A program made the translations under genes and the position numbers. From Actinomycetes bacterium (GTDB lineage Bacteria > Actinomycetota > Thermoleophilia > UBA2241), in the NCBI GenBank assembly GCA_029547745.1, contig JAKPOQ010000004.1:66737-130736 (forward strand): a stretch of DNA of 64,000 nucleotides, in the 5' to 3' direction. The notes beneath the pieces are model-generated. The model searched no databases. It saw only the letters and a list, made by a program, of their open reading frames with translations, and was not told where the DNA came from. How positions within the stretch are numbered: position 1 is the stretch's first letter; every line of letters starts with the position of its first letter. This document shows, in pieces, positions 1 to 8,280 of the stretch.

Positions 1-45
1 ATGAAGCTGAGCAAGTCGAAGGGCGCCGGTAAGCTGTTGAAGTAG
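1..45 (+). CDS. C-terminal tail of an unidentified gene (partial)
   Basis: Frame 1 is open from the window edge to a TAG at 43-45 and would encode a lysine-rich tail ending KGAGKLLK. It converges on dinG, whose stop lies 11 bp away. The ATG at position 1 may simply be an internal methionine, since the gene probably begins outside the window. Basic tails like this occur on nucleic-acid-binding and ribosomal proteins, but 14 residues do not allow identification. It could also be a chance open stretch. Confidence 0.3.
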   Translation: MKLSKSKGAGKLLK

Positions 46-55
46 ACTGGCGAGC

Positions 56-3000
56 CTACGGGCGGCCGAGGCTGGCGGCGAGGTCTTCGGGCGCCGGCCG
101 CAGCCGCCGCAGGTGCGTGGCCACGACCGCCGGCACCTCGTCGGGGGCGGCGCACACGACGGGTATCGGCGGCAGGCTCTCGAGGAAGTCACGGCCGTAC
201 GGCTGCTGCGTGAGGCGATGGTCGAGGACGACCACGACGCCGACGTCCGTCTCGGTGCGGATGAGTCGCCCGAAGCCCTGTCTGAACCTGAGGACGGCCT
301 CGGGCAGGTAGAAGCTTCGGAACCAGTCGACGCCCGCCTCGACGCAGGCCTGGCGGCGGGCGTGGAAGAGCGGGCCTTGGGGCGGGAACGGCAGCTTGGC
401 GATGACGAGGCACACGAGCGTCTCGCCCGGAAAGTCCTGGCCGGTCCACAATGAGTCGACACCGAGGAGGATCGTCTCGGGGTGCGCGCGGAACTCCTCG
501 GCGAGCGCGGCTGCGCTCCCGTGGAGACCCTGGGCGAGCACGAGCACCCCATCGTCCTCGACGTGCGCGCCCACAGCGGCGGCGACCCGGTACATGTCAC
601 GCTTGTTGGTGAAGAGCGCCAGAGTGCGGCCTCCGGTGACCTCCGCGATGTGTTTGAGGCGCGCCGTCTGCCGGTCGGCGGCCTCGTCGGGCCGCCAATC
701 ACGTCCGGGGTCGTGTTCGAGGACGAGGACGGCCTGTCGGGTGAAGTCGAACGGCGAGGGGAAGACGCGTTCGTCGACCCCGAGGTCGTCCGCCAGGCCG
801 GTCGTCTCGCGGAAGTAGGTGAACGAGCCCCCGACCGTGAGCGTCGCGCTCGTCAGGACGGCGCCGCGCAAACGGTCCCAGAGGGCGGCGCGGCAGGAGG
901 CGGCGACCGAGAGCGGCGTCCTCGTGAGCGTCCAGCGCGGCCCCGGGGCGAACGCCGCCGGCTCGGGCGTCTCGGCCGGGGCCTCGATCTCGGCCCAGAG
1001 GACCGCGTCGGGGGAGCTCGTCTCGGGCAGCTCGGCGAGAAGGGTGGCCGCCCTGTCCGCATCGTCGACTAGCGCCAGCAGCGGCGACCGCTCACGGTGG
1101 TCGTCGGGAAGCGTCTCGGCTGCCTGCGCCGCCGCGCCGGCCAAGGCGGCGAGACGCTCGCTGAGGAGGCTCGTCGCCGTGGCCAGCGCATCCCAGGACG
1201 GCGCCTCGCGGAGTCCGGGTGTGAGCCAGGCGGCGAGGCCGTAGTCGGCGCTTGCGGGAGGGCCGGCCGGCGCGCGCGCCGCGCGGCCATGCGGCGCGCG
1301 GCGCGCGCGCCGGCCGGCCCCCGTGTCGCTCCCGACCGCCGTCTCGGCGACGGCGGCGAGGGCCTCGCCGACCGCGCGCGCCAAAGACGGGAGGTCGGCG
1401 AGCAGGCGCTCGGCGGCCTCGGCGCCGGCGCGGAGCGCCTGCGCCTGCTGAGGCGTGGCGTGGCGCGCCAAGGAGCGCAGGCGCGTCGCCAGGGGCCGCT
1501 GTCGCCCGTGGCCACGCAGGCTGTGACCGAGGACCTCGAGGGTCCGCCGGTCGATCTGGTCGCTGAACGCGGACGTGGCCTCGGCGGGGAGCAGGTGCGC
1601 CTCGTCGATGATCACATGCTCGTGTTCGGGGAGGATCTCGTGGCCGGTCAGGAGCAGGGCGTGATTGACGAGGACGAGGTGGGCGGCCTCGGCACGGCTG
1701 CGCGCGAGGCGCCAGGGACAGCGGCCGCGGGCCGGACAGTGGCGGCCCAGGCAGGTGGCTCGCGAGGAACGCAGCTCGTGCGCCAGGGCCGTCAGGGCCG
1801 GCAGTTCGCGTTGCGCGCGGAAGGGAAGGGCCGAGAGGTCGACCTCGCCCCAGCGCGTGCGACCGACCAGGTAGGCGAGCGCCAGCGCCCGATCGACGTC
1901 GGGCAGAGCGCCGGCCTCGCCCCGGACGGCGTCGTCGAGCCGGCGTCGGCAGAGGTAGTTCTCGCGGCCCATGAGCACGGCCCAGTTCCAGCCCGGCGGG
2001 AGGGCCGCCTGGACGAGGGGGAGCTCGTGGGCGGCGAGCTGACGCTGGAGGGCTTTGGTCTTGGTACTGACGACCACGCGTGTGCCCGACGCGGCGCCGG
2101 CGAAGGCCGCCGGCAGGAGGTAGGCGAGGCTCTTGCCCATGCCCGTCCCGGCCTCGAAGAGGCCGATGCCGCCTGTTTCGAGGATGCCGGCGACCGCCTC
2201 TGCCATCGTCACCTGTCCGGCGCGCGGGCAGTAGCCGGGGAGCCGCGCCGCCAGTCCGGCGGGAGACTGCGTGGCAGCGGACGTCGGCCGGCGAGCGTCG
2301 CTGCGACGGCGCGCCCGGTCGTCGGCGCCGGCGGCGTCGTCGGCCCCCGTCCGGTCACCGGGGTCGAACTCCGCGCGCCAACCGTCGGCCGCGCACGGGA
2401 GGGCGGTGAGGGCGGCGCCGCGGGCGGCCCGCTGCGGCTCGGCGGCGACCGGCGGCGTCGGGGCCGCCTCGGGCGCCGCCCTCACCGCGTCGAGGATCCT
2501 GAGCGGGCGCCAACGGACGGCCTCGAGCAGGCCGCGCTCCTCGGCGGCGAGGCCGGCCGCTCTCGCCGCCAGGCGGCGCAGCAGCTCGGAGGTGGCCACG
2601 GCGTCGGGGAGGGCGCGGTGCTGCGGCGGCGCGATGCCGAGGGCCTCTGCCAGGATGGACAGCGCATGACGGTCGTGTTCGGGGAAGAGGACGAGCGCGG
2701 CCTCGAGGGTGTCGAACCAGTCGCCGCCCAGCGGGGCGAGACCGGCGCGTCGGGCGGCTGCCTCGAGATGGGCGCGGTCGAAGGCGGCGTTATGGGCGAC
2801 GAGCAGCGCGCCCTCGGCGAAGCGTGAGAGCGCCGCGTAGGCTTCGGCCATCGTCGGGGCTGCGGCGAGGGCGGCCCCGTCGATGCCCGTCATGCGGGTG
2901 ACGGCGAGCGGCACGGGGACATCGGCGCGTACGAGCGTCGAGAGACGATCGGTCTCGCGCAGGCGGGCGTCGAGGCGGACGGCCCCGAGGTCGATGATGC

Positions 3001-3070
3001 GGTCGCGGGCGGGGTCGAGTCCGGTCGTCTCGGTGTCGACGACGACGAAGCTCAGCGGGACGTCGGGCAT
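56..3070 (-). CDS. dinG: DnaQ-type exonuclease / DinG-family helicase fusion
   Basis: A 1004-residue fusion of a DEDDh 3'-5' exonuclease and an XPD/DinG-type superfamily 2 helicase, expected to act on DNA or DNA-RNA structures in repair and replication. Residues 1-175 are the exonuclease: DTETTG supplies the D-x-E pair, AHNAAFD the second Asp and HRALPDA the His/Asp motif. Walker A GTGMGKS lies near 307 and the DEAH box IIDEAHLL near 488; motif VI is RFRQGFGRLIR near 940. Four cysteines (NYLC near 375, then C-x4-C-x5-C near 437-448) match the iron-sulfur domain of XPD/DinG, which some Gram-positive DinG fusions lack. Residues ~210-270 and ~583-603 are low-complexity; the second is encoded by a long palindrome. 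The start is ATG 3070, 6 nt after a possible -10 box, without a Shine-Dalgarno sequence. No SOS box is visible upstream. Confidence 0.93.
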   Translation of the reverse strand: MPDVPLSFVVVDTETTGLDPARDRIIDLGAVRLDARLRETDRLSTLVRADVPVPLAVTRMTGIDGAALAAAPTMAEAYAALSRFAEGALLVAHNAAFDRAHLEAAARRAGLAPLGGDWFDTLEAALVLFPEHDRHALSILAEALGIAPPQHRALPDAVATSELLRRLAARAAGLAAEERGLLEAVRWRPLRILDAVRAAPEAAPTPPVAAEPQRAARGAALTALPCAADGWRAEFDPGDRTGADDAAGADDRARRRSDARRPTSAATQSPAGLAARLPGYCPRAGQVTMAEAVAGILETGGIGLFEAGTGMGKSLAYLLPAAFAGAASGTRVVVSTKTKALQRQLAAHELPLVQAALPPGWNWAVLMGRENYLCRRRLDDAVRGEAGALPDVDRALALAYLVGRTRWGEVDLSALPFRAQRELPALTALAHELRSSRATCLGRHCPARGRCPWRLARSRAEAAHLVLVNHALLLTGHEILPEHEHVIIDEAHLLPAEATSAFSDQIDRRTLEVLGHSLRGHGRQRPLATRLRSLARHATPQQAQALRAGAEAAERLLADLPSLARAVGEALAAVAETAVGSDTGAGRRARRAPHGRAARAPAGPPASADYGLAAWLTPGLREAPSWDALATATSLLSERLAALAGAAAQAAETLPDDHRERSPLLALVDDADRAATLLAELPETSSPDAVLWAEIEAPAETPEPAAFAPGPRWTLTRTPLSVAASCRAALWDRLRGAVLTSATLTVGGSFTYFRETTGLADDLGVDERVFPSPFDFTRQAVLVLEHDPGRDWRPDEAADRQTARLKHIAEVTGGRTLALFTNKRDMYRVAAAVGAHVEDDGVLVLAQGLHGSAAALAEEFRAHPETILLGVDSLWTGQDFPGETLVCLVIAKLPFPPQGPLFHARRQACVEAGVDWFRSFYLPEAVLRFRQGFGRLIRTETDVGVVVVLDHRLTQQPYGRDFLESLPPIPVVCAAPDEVPAVVATHLRRLRPAPEDLAASLGRP
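1260..1320. repeat. 26-bp-arm palindrome inside the dinG coding sequence
   Basis: Arms 1260-1285 and 1295-1320 are perfectly complementary over 26 bp, entirely G/C, around a 9-nt centre. It stays in frame and encodes an Arg/Ala/Gly/Pro-rich segment (about residues 583-603) between helicase motifs. It looks like the intergenic hairpins of this window, but is located within a gene. Confidence 0.8.
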
Positions 3071-3076
3071 GGCGCG

Positions 3077-3082
3077 AGCATA
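3077..3082 (-). promoter_or_regulatory. possible -10 box of dinG
   Basis: On the minus strand TATGCT is followed by 6 nt and the dinG ATG, so the transcript would start at or next to the start codon. No -35 match is apparent, and dinG may also be read through from the regulator gene upstream (61-bp gap). Confidence 0.4.
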
Positions 3083-3131
3083 GCAGGGTGAGGGGACGGG
3101 GCCGCGCGCCCGGGTCGGGCGGCGGATAGGC

Positions 3132-4226
3132 TCAGGCAGAGTCGGCTTCGCGGCGCGCGAGCAGGCAGTCGAGAGCGCCGGCGGCGATCGTCGCGATGAG
3201 CGTGAGGAGCTCGGACCGGCCTTCGGTGCTCGCGCCCGCCAAGGTCAAGGTGAGGGTCAGCGGTCGATCACGGCAGGGAGCCGAGGCGACGAGCACGTGC
3301 GCCGGCTTGGTCTCGATCGCCCGCGACGCGGACGCGGCGGCGCCGGAGGCGCCGGCGCTCTCGTCGCCCCAGCTTGCCACGCACGAGAGCGCATGCAGGG
3401 CGTCGGCCGCGAGGGTCGCCGTCTCGTGGAGCAGGTCGGCGGGCGACGACCGCGCGTGAAGGGCGCCGTGCGCGGCCGAGACCGCCTCGACTGCGCGGCG
3501 CAGGTCGAGGACGTCCTGGTCGCTGCGCCGCAGTTGGGCGAACACGTGCGCGTTGTGGAGGGCGACGGCGGCCTGGCCGGCGATCGCCGTGGCGAGGCGC
3601 ATCTCCTGGCGCGTGAAGCGGCGTTCACGCGAGTGGTCGAGGACCTCGAGCAATCCGATCGCCTGGCCGCGGTGCACCATGGGCAGGACGAGAAGGCATT
3701 TGTCGCCGTCGCGACGCATGATCGCCACCTCGGCTGGGTCGGCGCGGGGATCGCTGACATTGACGACGACGGTCTCGTGTTCCTCGAGGGCGCGCTTGGC
3801 CATCGGGAACTGGTTGACGTTGTAGATCCACGAGTCGGGTCGCCGGTTGCCAAGGTCGTCGTAGTCGGCGAGGACGGTGACCGTGCGGGACTCGCGGTCG
3901 TAGTCCGAGATCACGCAGAAGTGGCAGTCGAGCAGGCTGGTCATCTGGCGGGCGACCTCACGCAGGAGGTCGGCGAGGTCGAGTTGACTCGTGACGGCGA
4001 TGGCCGTCTTCACCAGCGTCTCGAGCTCCCGTTCGCGGGCGAGGCGGGCGGCGAGATGGTTGCTCCCCCCGATCAGGGTGGCCAGTTCCTCGATGTCTTC
4101 CTGCTTGATGCGCCGGTGCCCGCCCGCCGTGCGTGTACAAGGGAGGAACCCGGACGCGGTCCAGCGACGGATCGTGTGCGTGGAGACGCCGAGGCGGCGC
4201 GCGGCGTGCTGGACGCTGAGGTACAT
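3132..4226 (-). CDS. HTH-GAF transcriptional regulator (copy A)
   Basis: A 364-residue protein with an N-terminal MerR/excisionase-like winged helix (residues ~1-50: SVQHAARRLGVSTHTIRRW, then GGHRR) and a GAF-type sensor domain (~75-235), followed by a weakly conserved C-terminal third. It is probably a ligand- or signal-responsive DNA-binding regulator. It is a clear paralogue of the gene at 4444-5511: HTH, linker and GAF align throughout. The start is set at ATG 4226 instead of ATG 4241 because 4226 aligns with the paralogue start MYLSVQ and lies 6 nt after a -10 box preceded by TTGACT. There is no Shine-Dalgarno sequence, so the mRNA is probably leaderless. dinG follows after 61 bp and may be co-transcribed. 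The ligand is unknown. Confidence 0.85.
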   Translation of the reverse strand: MYLSVQHAARRLGVSTHTIRRWTASGFLPCTRTAGGHRRIKQEDIEELATLIGGSNHLAARLARERELETLVKTAIAVTSQLDLADLLREVARQMTSLLDCHFCVISDYDRESRTVTVLADYDDLGNRRPDSWIYNVNQFPMAKRALEEHETVVVNVSDPRADPAEVAIMRRDGDKCLLVLPMVHRGQAIGLLEVLDHSRERRFTRQEMRLATAIAGQAAVALHNAHVFAQLRRSDQDVLDLRRAVEAVSAAHGALHARSSPADLLHETATLAADALHALSCVASWGDESAGASGAAASASRAIETKPAHVLVASAPCRDRPLTLTLTLAGASTEGRSELLTLIATIAAGALDCLLARREADSA

Positions 4227-4232
4227 GGACGG

Positions 4233-4262
4233 AAGGTACATAGTCGCCGACGATCAAGTCAA
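4233..4262 (-). promoter_or_regulatory. promoter of HTH-GAF regulator A
   Basis: Minus strand: -35 TTGACT (4262-4257), 18-bp spacer, -10 TACCTT (4238-4233), then 6 nt to ATG 4226. The layout matches the promoter of paralogue B (17-bp spacer, same 6-nt gap). Confidence 0.65.
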
Positions 4263-4266
4263 CTCC

Positions 4267-4302
4267 GGGGAAGTTCTGCGCTCCGCAGAGGCGAAGTTCC
4301 CC
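4267..4302. promoter_or_regulatory. paired GAAGTTC motifs, possible operator or terminator
   Basis: GAAGTTC (palindromic form GAA-N-TTC) occurs at 4270-4276 and 4293-4299, 23 bp apart, immediately upstream of the -35 box of regulator A. The outer bases also form an imperfect hairpin (GGGGAA / TTCCCC) around an inner TCTGCG/CGCAGA stem. It may be an operator for autoregulation, or the terminator of regulator B. The same heptamer recurs at 5577-5583 upstream of regulator B. Confidence 0.4.
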
Positions 4303-4443
4303 GTCCGGCGCGTCGAGCGTTCCTTCCCGCAAACGCGGCTGAGCCGTACCATCTCCGTTCCGGTCATGGGTGCGCCGCGTTCCGCTTCGTGCGCTACACG
4401 GCGGTCGGATCGAGCAGCCGCCGTGGACCATCGCGGCGGACGC

Positions 4444-5511
4444 TCAGCGTGCCATCAGGGCGCCGCCGGCGGCGGCGATGAGGTCCAGCAGCTCGGTCTG
4501 GCCTTCGCTCGGGGGTTCCACCAGCGTGACCGCCAGGGTCAGATCGCTGGCGCCGGACGGGTCGCGGGCGACGACGAGTGTCGCCTGCGTGCCGCGCTCG
4601 TCCCCGTCGTCGAAGGCTGCCGAAGCCTCGCCGAAGGCGCCGGCGCTGGCGCCGCCCGCGCTGGCCACGCATGAGACCGCTTCGAGCGCGTCGCAGGCGA
4701 CGCGGGCGACTTCGGCGAGCGCGGCGTCCGGCGCCGCCGCGACCACGGCCGGGACCCTGCCGGTGAGGCAGCGCAGGGCGGAACGCAGGCGCGAGATGTC
4801 GTGGTCGCTGCGCGTCTGGTCGGCGAACAGCTTGGCGTTGTGCAACGCCGCTGCAGCTTGGCCGGCGACCGCGCGGCACAGACGCAGCTCCTGTCGCGAG
4901 TACTGCCGCGAGCGCTTCTGGTCGACGACCTCGAGCAGGCCGATGACGTGATCCTGGTGGACGAGCGGCGCCATGAGGAGGCTCTTGTCCCCGTCGCGGC
5001 GCAGGACTGCGGCCTCCGCTTGGTCAACGTGCGGATCGTCGACGTTGACGACGGCCGTGACGCGTTCCTTGAGGACGCGACGGGTCAGAGGGTACTCGCT
5101 GAGCTTGTAGGGCCCGCTGTCGGGCAGCCGCTGACCGGAATGGTCGTAATCGGCCAGGACGTAGACGATGCCCGCGCGCTCGTCGAACTCGGAGATGGCG
5201 CAGAAGTGGCAGTCCAGAAGCGCCGTCATGCGGCGTGCGATCTCTGCCAGCAGCTCGGTGACGTCGAGCCTGCTGGCCAGGGCGATGGAGGTGTCGACGA
5301 GGACGTCGAGCTCGCGCTCGCGAGCGAGCTGGGCGGCCAGGTGGTTCGAGTCGCCGATCGCGCGCGCGAGGTCGTCGATGTCGCGCTCGTCGATCCGGCG
5401 GTGGCCCCCCGCGGTCCGCATGCAAGGGAGGAACCCGGTGGCCGTCCAGCGTCTGACGGTGACCGGTGAGACACCGAGGCGGCGTGCCGCCTGCTGCACG
5501 CTCAGGTACAT
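4444..5511 (-). CDS. HTH-GAF transcriptional regulator (copy B)
   Basis: A 355-residue paralogue of copy A, with the same excisionase/MerR-like HTH (residues ~1-50: SVQQAARRLGVSPVTVRRW, GGHRR) and a GAF domain (~75-235) plus a divergent C-terminal region of about 110 residues. The GAF portions share LDCHFC, ADYD, a conserved RRDGDK stretch and HNA, suggesting a common type of signal. It is transcribed away from the saccharopine-dehydrogenase-like gene at 5709, so control of that gene is a reasonable guess. ATG 5511 lies 6 nt after the -10 of a near-consensus promoter and has no Shine-Dalgarno sequence. A 217-bp gap separates it from copy A. Confidence 0.87.
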   Translation of the reverse strand: MYLSVQQAARRLGVSPVTVRRWTATGFLPCMRTAGGHRRIDERDIDDLARAIGDSNHLAAQLARERELDVLVDTSIALASRLDVTELLAEIARRMTALLDCHFCAISEFDERAGIVYVLADYDHSGQRLPDSGPYKLSEYPLTRRVLKERVTAVVNVDDPHVDQAEAAVLRRDGDKSLLMAPLVHQDHVIGLLEVVDQKRSRQYSRQELRLCRAVAGQAAAALHNAKLFADQTRSDHDISRLRSALRCLTGRVPAVVAAAPDAALAEVARVACDALEAVSCVASAGGASAGAFGEASAAFDDGDERGTQATLVVARDPSGASDLTLAVTLVEPPSEGQTELLDLIAAAGGALMAR

Positions 5512-5517
5512 GGCGCA

Positions 5518-5546
5518 AACCTACAACCGTTTCTGCCCGTGGTCAA
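5518..5546 (-). promoter_or_regulatory. promoter of HTH-GAF regulator B
   Basis: Minus strand: -35 TTGACC (5546-5541), 17-bp spacer, -10 TAGGTT (5523-5518), then TGCGCC and the ATG. Predicted transcription starts at the A of the ATG, giving a leaderless mRNA. Confidence 0.75.
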
Positions 5547-5566
5547 TGATGACTAAGTTGTGTTCC

Positions 5567-5595
5567 TTGGACTGATGAAGTTCGCTGACGAATGT
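5567..5595 (+). promoter_or_regulatory. possible promoter/operator of the 5709 gene
   Basis: Plus strand: TTGGAC (5567-5572), 17 bp, GAATGT (5590-5595). The spacer contains GAAGTTC (5577-5583), the heptamer found twice before regulator A, and TTCGCTG is repeated at 5581-5587 and 5595-5601. The -10 is weak. Confidence 0.35.
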
Positions 5596-5708
5596 TCGCT
5601 GGAAAGCGCCATGTTCTGCTGGGAGAATGTGATCGATCCTGACGGCCGTCGCCGCCGACCCATCGGAGGGTCGCACGGGCGACGGCCGGACCACGAAAGG
5701 GTGAGACC

Positions 5709-6896
5709 ATGAAGGTCCTGCAACTCGGTGTCGGCGCGGTCGGCGAAGTCAACGCCCGTGTCGCCGCGCAGGAACCGCACGTCTCGACGGTCGTATTGGC
5801 CGACATCGACGAAGCGCGCGTGCGCGCCGTGGCGGCGAAGCTGCCCCCCGGCAAGGCGCAGTGCCTCGTCCTCGACGCTTCGGACCGAGCGGCGCTGGTC
5901 GACGCCGCCAAAGATGCCGGCTTCGTCCTCAACGCCCTTGCGACGGCCTGGGACATCCCGGTGATGGAGGCGTGCCTCGAGGCCGGCGCGAACTACCTCG
6001 ACATGGGGACCGGTGGTCCGCGCGAGATCACCGGCACGGCCGATCTCGACGAGCAGCTCGCCCTGGACGGCGAGTTCAAGAGGCGTGGCCTGACGGCCAT
6101 GGTCTCGTTCGGCATCGACCCGGGGGCCAGCGACGTGTTCGCGCACGCCCTGTACGACGAGTTCGACGCGGTCACGGCCCTGACCGTGCTGGACGGCGAC
6201 AACGGCACCGCCGACGGCTACGAGTTCGTGTGTTCGTTCTCGCCCGAGACGATGATCGAGGAATGCCTGCTGCCGCCGTATGTCTTCCGCGACGGTCGCG
6301 AGTCTCGCAACGAGGCGCTTTCGGTCTCGCGGGAGTTCGAGTTCCCGGCGCCGGTAGGGCGCCTGCGGCTGTGGAACGTCGACCACGAAGAGGCGCAACT
6401 CATGCCGCAGTTTCTCGGCGGCAAGGGACTGCGCGACGCGGCGTTCTTCATCGCCCTGGACGACCGCTTCGTCGAGGCCCTGCGCGTCTTCCGGTACCTC
6501 GGCCTGAACCAACGCGCGCCGGTCGAGTTCCGCGGCGCCCGGTTCTCGCCCCTCCAGTTCGTCGCCTCGCGTCTGCCGCAGCCCGCCGAGCTCGCGGGCA
6601 AGATCCACGGGGCCGTCTGTGTGGGAGCGCTGTGCGAGGGCACGCTGGCCCGTCGGCCGGCGCGGCGTTTCATGTACCAGACAACGTCGCACGACGAGGC
6701 TTGGGAACGCCTGGGCGTGCAGGGCACGGCTTGGCAGACCGGGGCGTCGGCGGCCTGCGCCGTACGCCTGTTCGCGCGCGGAGAGGTCGCCCGCCGCGGC
6801 GTCGTGCCACCCGAGCTGCTCGACCCCGCGCCGTTCATCGCCGAGATGCGCGCCGTCGGCCTCGAGGTGGGGGTAGTGGACCTTCCGGTCGCCTGA
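5709..6896 (+). CDS. saccharopine dehydrogenase family oxidoreductase (1)
   Basis: A 395-residue protein with an N-terminal NAD(P)-binding Rossmann fold (QLGVGAVGEVNA, then an acidic VLADID at the end of the second strand) and the saccharopine dehydrogenase C-terminal region, including the GIDPGASDVFA segment typical of the family. It is cytoplasmic. Family members act on saccharopine, carboxynorspermidine or related imine/opine substrates; the exact substrate cannot be read here. AAAGGGTG upstream of ATG 5709 serves as Shine-Dalgarno sequence. It diverges from HTH-GAF regulator B and is followed by a strong hairpin and an MFS transporter. A second member of the family lies at 16713. Confidence 0.85.
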   Translation: MKVLQLGVGAVGEVNARVAAQEPHVSTVVLADIDEARVRAVAAKLPPGKAQCLVLDASDRAALVDAAKDAGFVLNALATAWDIPVMEACLEAGANYLDMGTGGPREITGTADLDEQLALDGEFKRRGLTAMVSFGIDPGASDVFAHALYDEFDAVTALTVLDGDNGTADGYEFVCSFSPETMIEECLLPPYVFRDGRESRNEALSVSREFEFPAPVGRLRLWNVDHEEAQLMPQFLGGKGLRDAAFFIALDDRFVEALRVFRYLGLNQRAPVEFRGARFSPLQFVASRLPQPAELAGKIHGAVCVGALCEGTLARRPARRFMYQTTSHDEAWERLGVQGTAWQTGASAACAVRLFARGEVARRGVVPPELLDPAPFIAEMRAVGLEVGVVDLPVA

Positions 6897-6902
6897 CGGG
6901 GA

Positions 6903-6955
6903 GCGTGGGGGCGGGCGGCGGGGCGGCTACGGCGCCCCGCCGCCCGCCCCCACGC
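6903..6955 (+). terminator. 23-bp perfect GC hairpin
   Basis: Arms 6903-6925 and 6933-6955 pair perfectly over 23 bp around a 7-nt loop, starting 6 bp after the stop of the preceding gene. There is no T tract. It is a probable transcription end or mRNA 3' stabiliser. Confidence 0.7.
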
Positions 6956-6993
6956 AGGTGGGCCCTTCGGAGGCATGCCCGCTCGCGCTCCGA

Positions 6994-6999
6994 TAGCAT
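6994..6999 (+). promoter_or_regulatory. possible -10 box of the MFS gene
   Basis: TAGCAT ends 8 nt before ATG 7008, and no Shine-Dalgarno sequence is present, suggesting a leaderless or nearly leaderless mRNA. The -35 is not recognisable. Confidence 0.35.
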
Positions 7000-7007
7000 A
7001 GGCGCTG

Positions 7008-8255
7008 ATGCCTTCCCTGATGCAACGGCTGCGCCGCGGGTTCCAAGCCTATCCCGGCCAGTTCTGGCTCCTCGTCCTGTGCATCTTCGTCTTCACGGCG
7101 GCCTCGTCGCTCGGCTTCCCGTACGAAGCCATCTTCCTGAACCACGAGCTCGGGATCAGGATGACGGTCGTCGGCGTCGTTTTCGGCATCGTCCCCGCGT
7201 TGGTCATCCCCTTGCAGATGTGGGGCGGCCAGCTCACCGACCGGTTCGGCCGTCGCAGGATGACGATCCTCGCGCTCACGGTGGGGACGCTCTGGTACGT
7301 GGGGTTCGCTTTCGTCCGCGAGGTGTGGCAGGTCGCTCTGCTCGTCGGGATCGAGAGCGCGTTCGGCTGGCCGCTCTTCCAGACGGCGACCAACGCCATG
7401 GTCGCCGACATGGTGGGTCCGGCGCTGCGGCAGGAGGGGTTCAGCGTGACGCGCGTGGCGATGAACCTCGGCGTTGTCGTAGGACCGGCGGCGGCCGGCC
7501 TGGCGCGCGGCGCCGGCGTGAGCTTCCGCGACCTGTTCCTGGCTGCCGCCGCCGGTTGCGCCACCATGATCGTGCTGGCCATCGCCGGTCTTCGTGAGAG
7601 CCGTCCGGCCGTGGTCGAAGAAGCCGGGGACGAGAAGGGCGAGGGGCGGCGAGGCTACGCCGTGGTGATGCGCGACCGTCGCTTCCTCACGTTCCTGGCC
7701 GTGGCCCTGCCCCCGGTGTTCGTGATCGGGACGTTCGTCTCGATCTTCTCGGTTTACGTGACCGGCGAGATCGGCATCCCGGACGGGACGTGGGGTTGGC
7801 TGCTGGGATTGAACGCCCTCGTCGTCGCCACCGTCCAGTACCCGCTTGTGCGGGCGACGAAGTGGAAGAACCGCATGATCCTGCTCGCCTTCTCGAGCGC
7901 CCTGCTCGGGATCGGTATCGGCGGCTCGGCGTTCGCCGGTGGGCTCGCTTCACTGGTGGTCCTCGTGATCATCATGAGCTTGGGCGAGACCCTCCTGGCC
8001 CCGGTGGCGACGGCCGAGGTCGCCGACTTCGCCCCCGAGGAGTTGCGCGGCCGCTACATGGGCGCCTGGACGATCGTCTGGAACGGAGGCGCCGCGATGG
8101 GCCCGGCCTTCATGGGCTGGGCGATGGACACGCTGGGGGCGCGGGAGGCGTTCGTCGTCCTGCTCGTCGTCGGCCTCGTCGGGGCGGCGCTCTTCGTGTC
8201 GCGGGCGCCGGAGTGGCGGCGGCATCGGCGGGCGGTCACGGCGGGCGAAGCCTGA
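7008..8255 (+). CDS. major facilitator superfamily transporter
   Basis: A 415-residue integral membrane protein with about twelve hydrophobic segments. The loop between helices 2 and 3 carries the MFS signature as GGQLTDRFGRRR (near residues 71-83). A charged central loop (around residues 195-215) separates the two six-helix halves. The family moves small molecules by proton coupling or facilitated diffusion; resemblance to multidrug/sugar-efflux type MFS is only general. It lies between a saccharopine-dehydrogenase-like gene and a convergent methyltransferase gene, so transport of a related amino-acid-like compound is possible but unproven. ATG 7008 is preceded by a -10-like box and no Shine-Dalgarno sequence. 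Confidence 0.9.
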   Translation: MPSLMQRLRRGFQAYPGQFWLLVLCIFVFTAASSLGFPYEAIFLNHELGIRMTVVGVVFGIVPALVIPLQMWGGQLTDRFGRRRMTILALTVGTLWYVGFAFVREVWQVALLVGIESAFGWPLFQTATNAMVADMVGPALRQEGFSVTRVAMNLGVVVGPAAAGLARGAGVSFRDLFLAAAAGCATMIVLAIAGLRESRPAVVEEAGDEKGEGRRGYAVVMRDRRFLTFLAVALPPVFVIGTFVSIFSVYVTGEIGIPDGTWGWLLGLNALVVATVQYPLVRATKWKNRMILLAFSSALLGIGIGGSAFAGGLASLVVLVIIMSLGETLLAPVATAEVADFAPEELRGRYMGAWTIVWNGGAAMGPAFMGWAMDTLGAREAFVVLLVVGLVGAALFVSRAPEWRRHRRAVTAGEA

Positions 8256-8280
8256 GACCGCCCGGGCGGCGTCCGCCGCC

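Noticed and set aside
1097-2827. 576-codon plus-strand open frame opposite dinG
   Set aside because: High GC makes long antisense frames common; the dinG strand has every helicase motif, and this frame has none and no ribosome-binding site.
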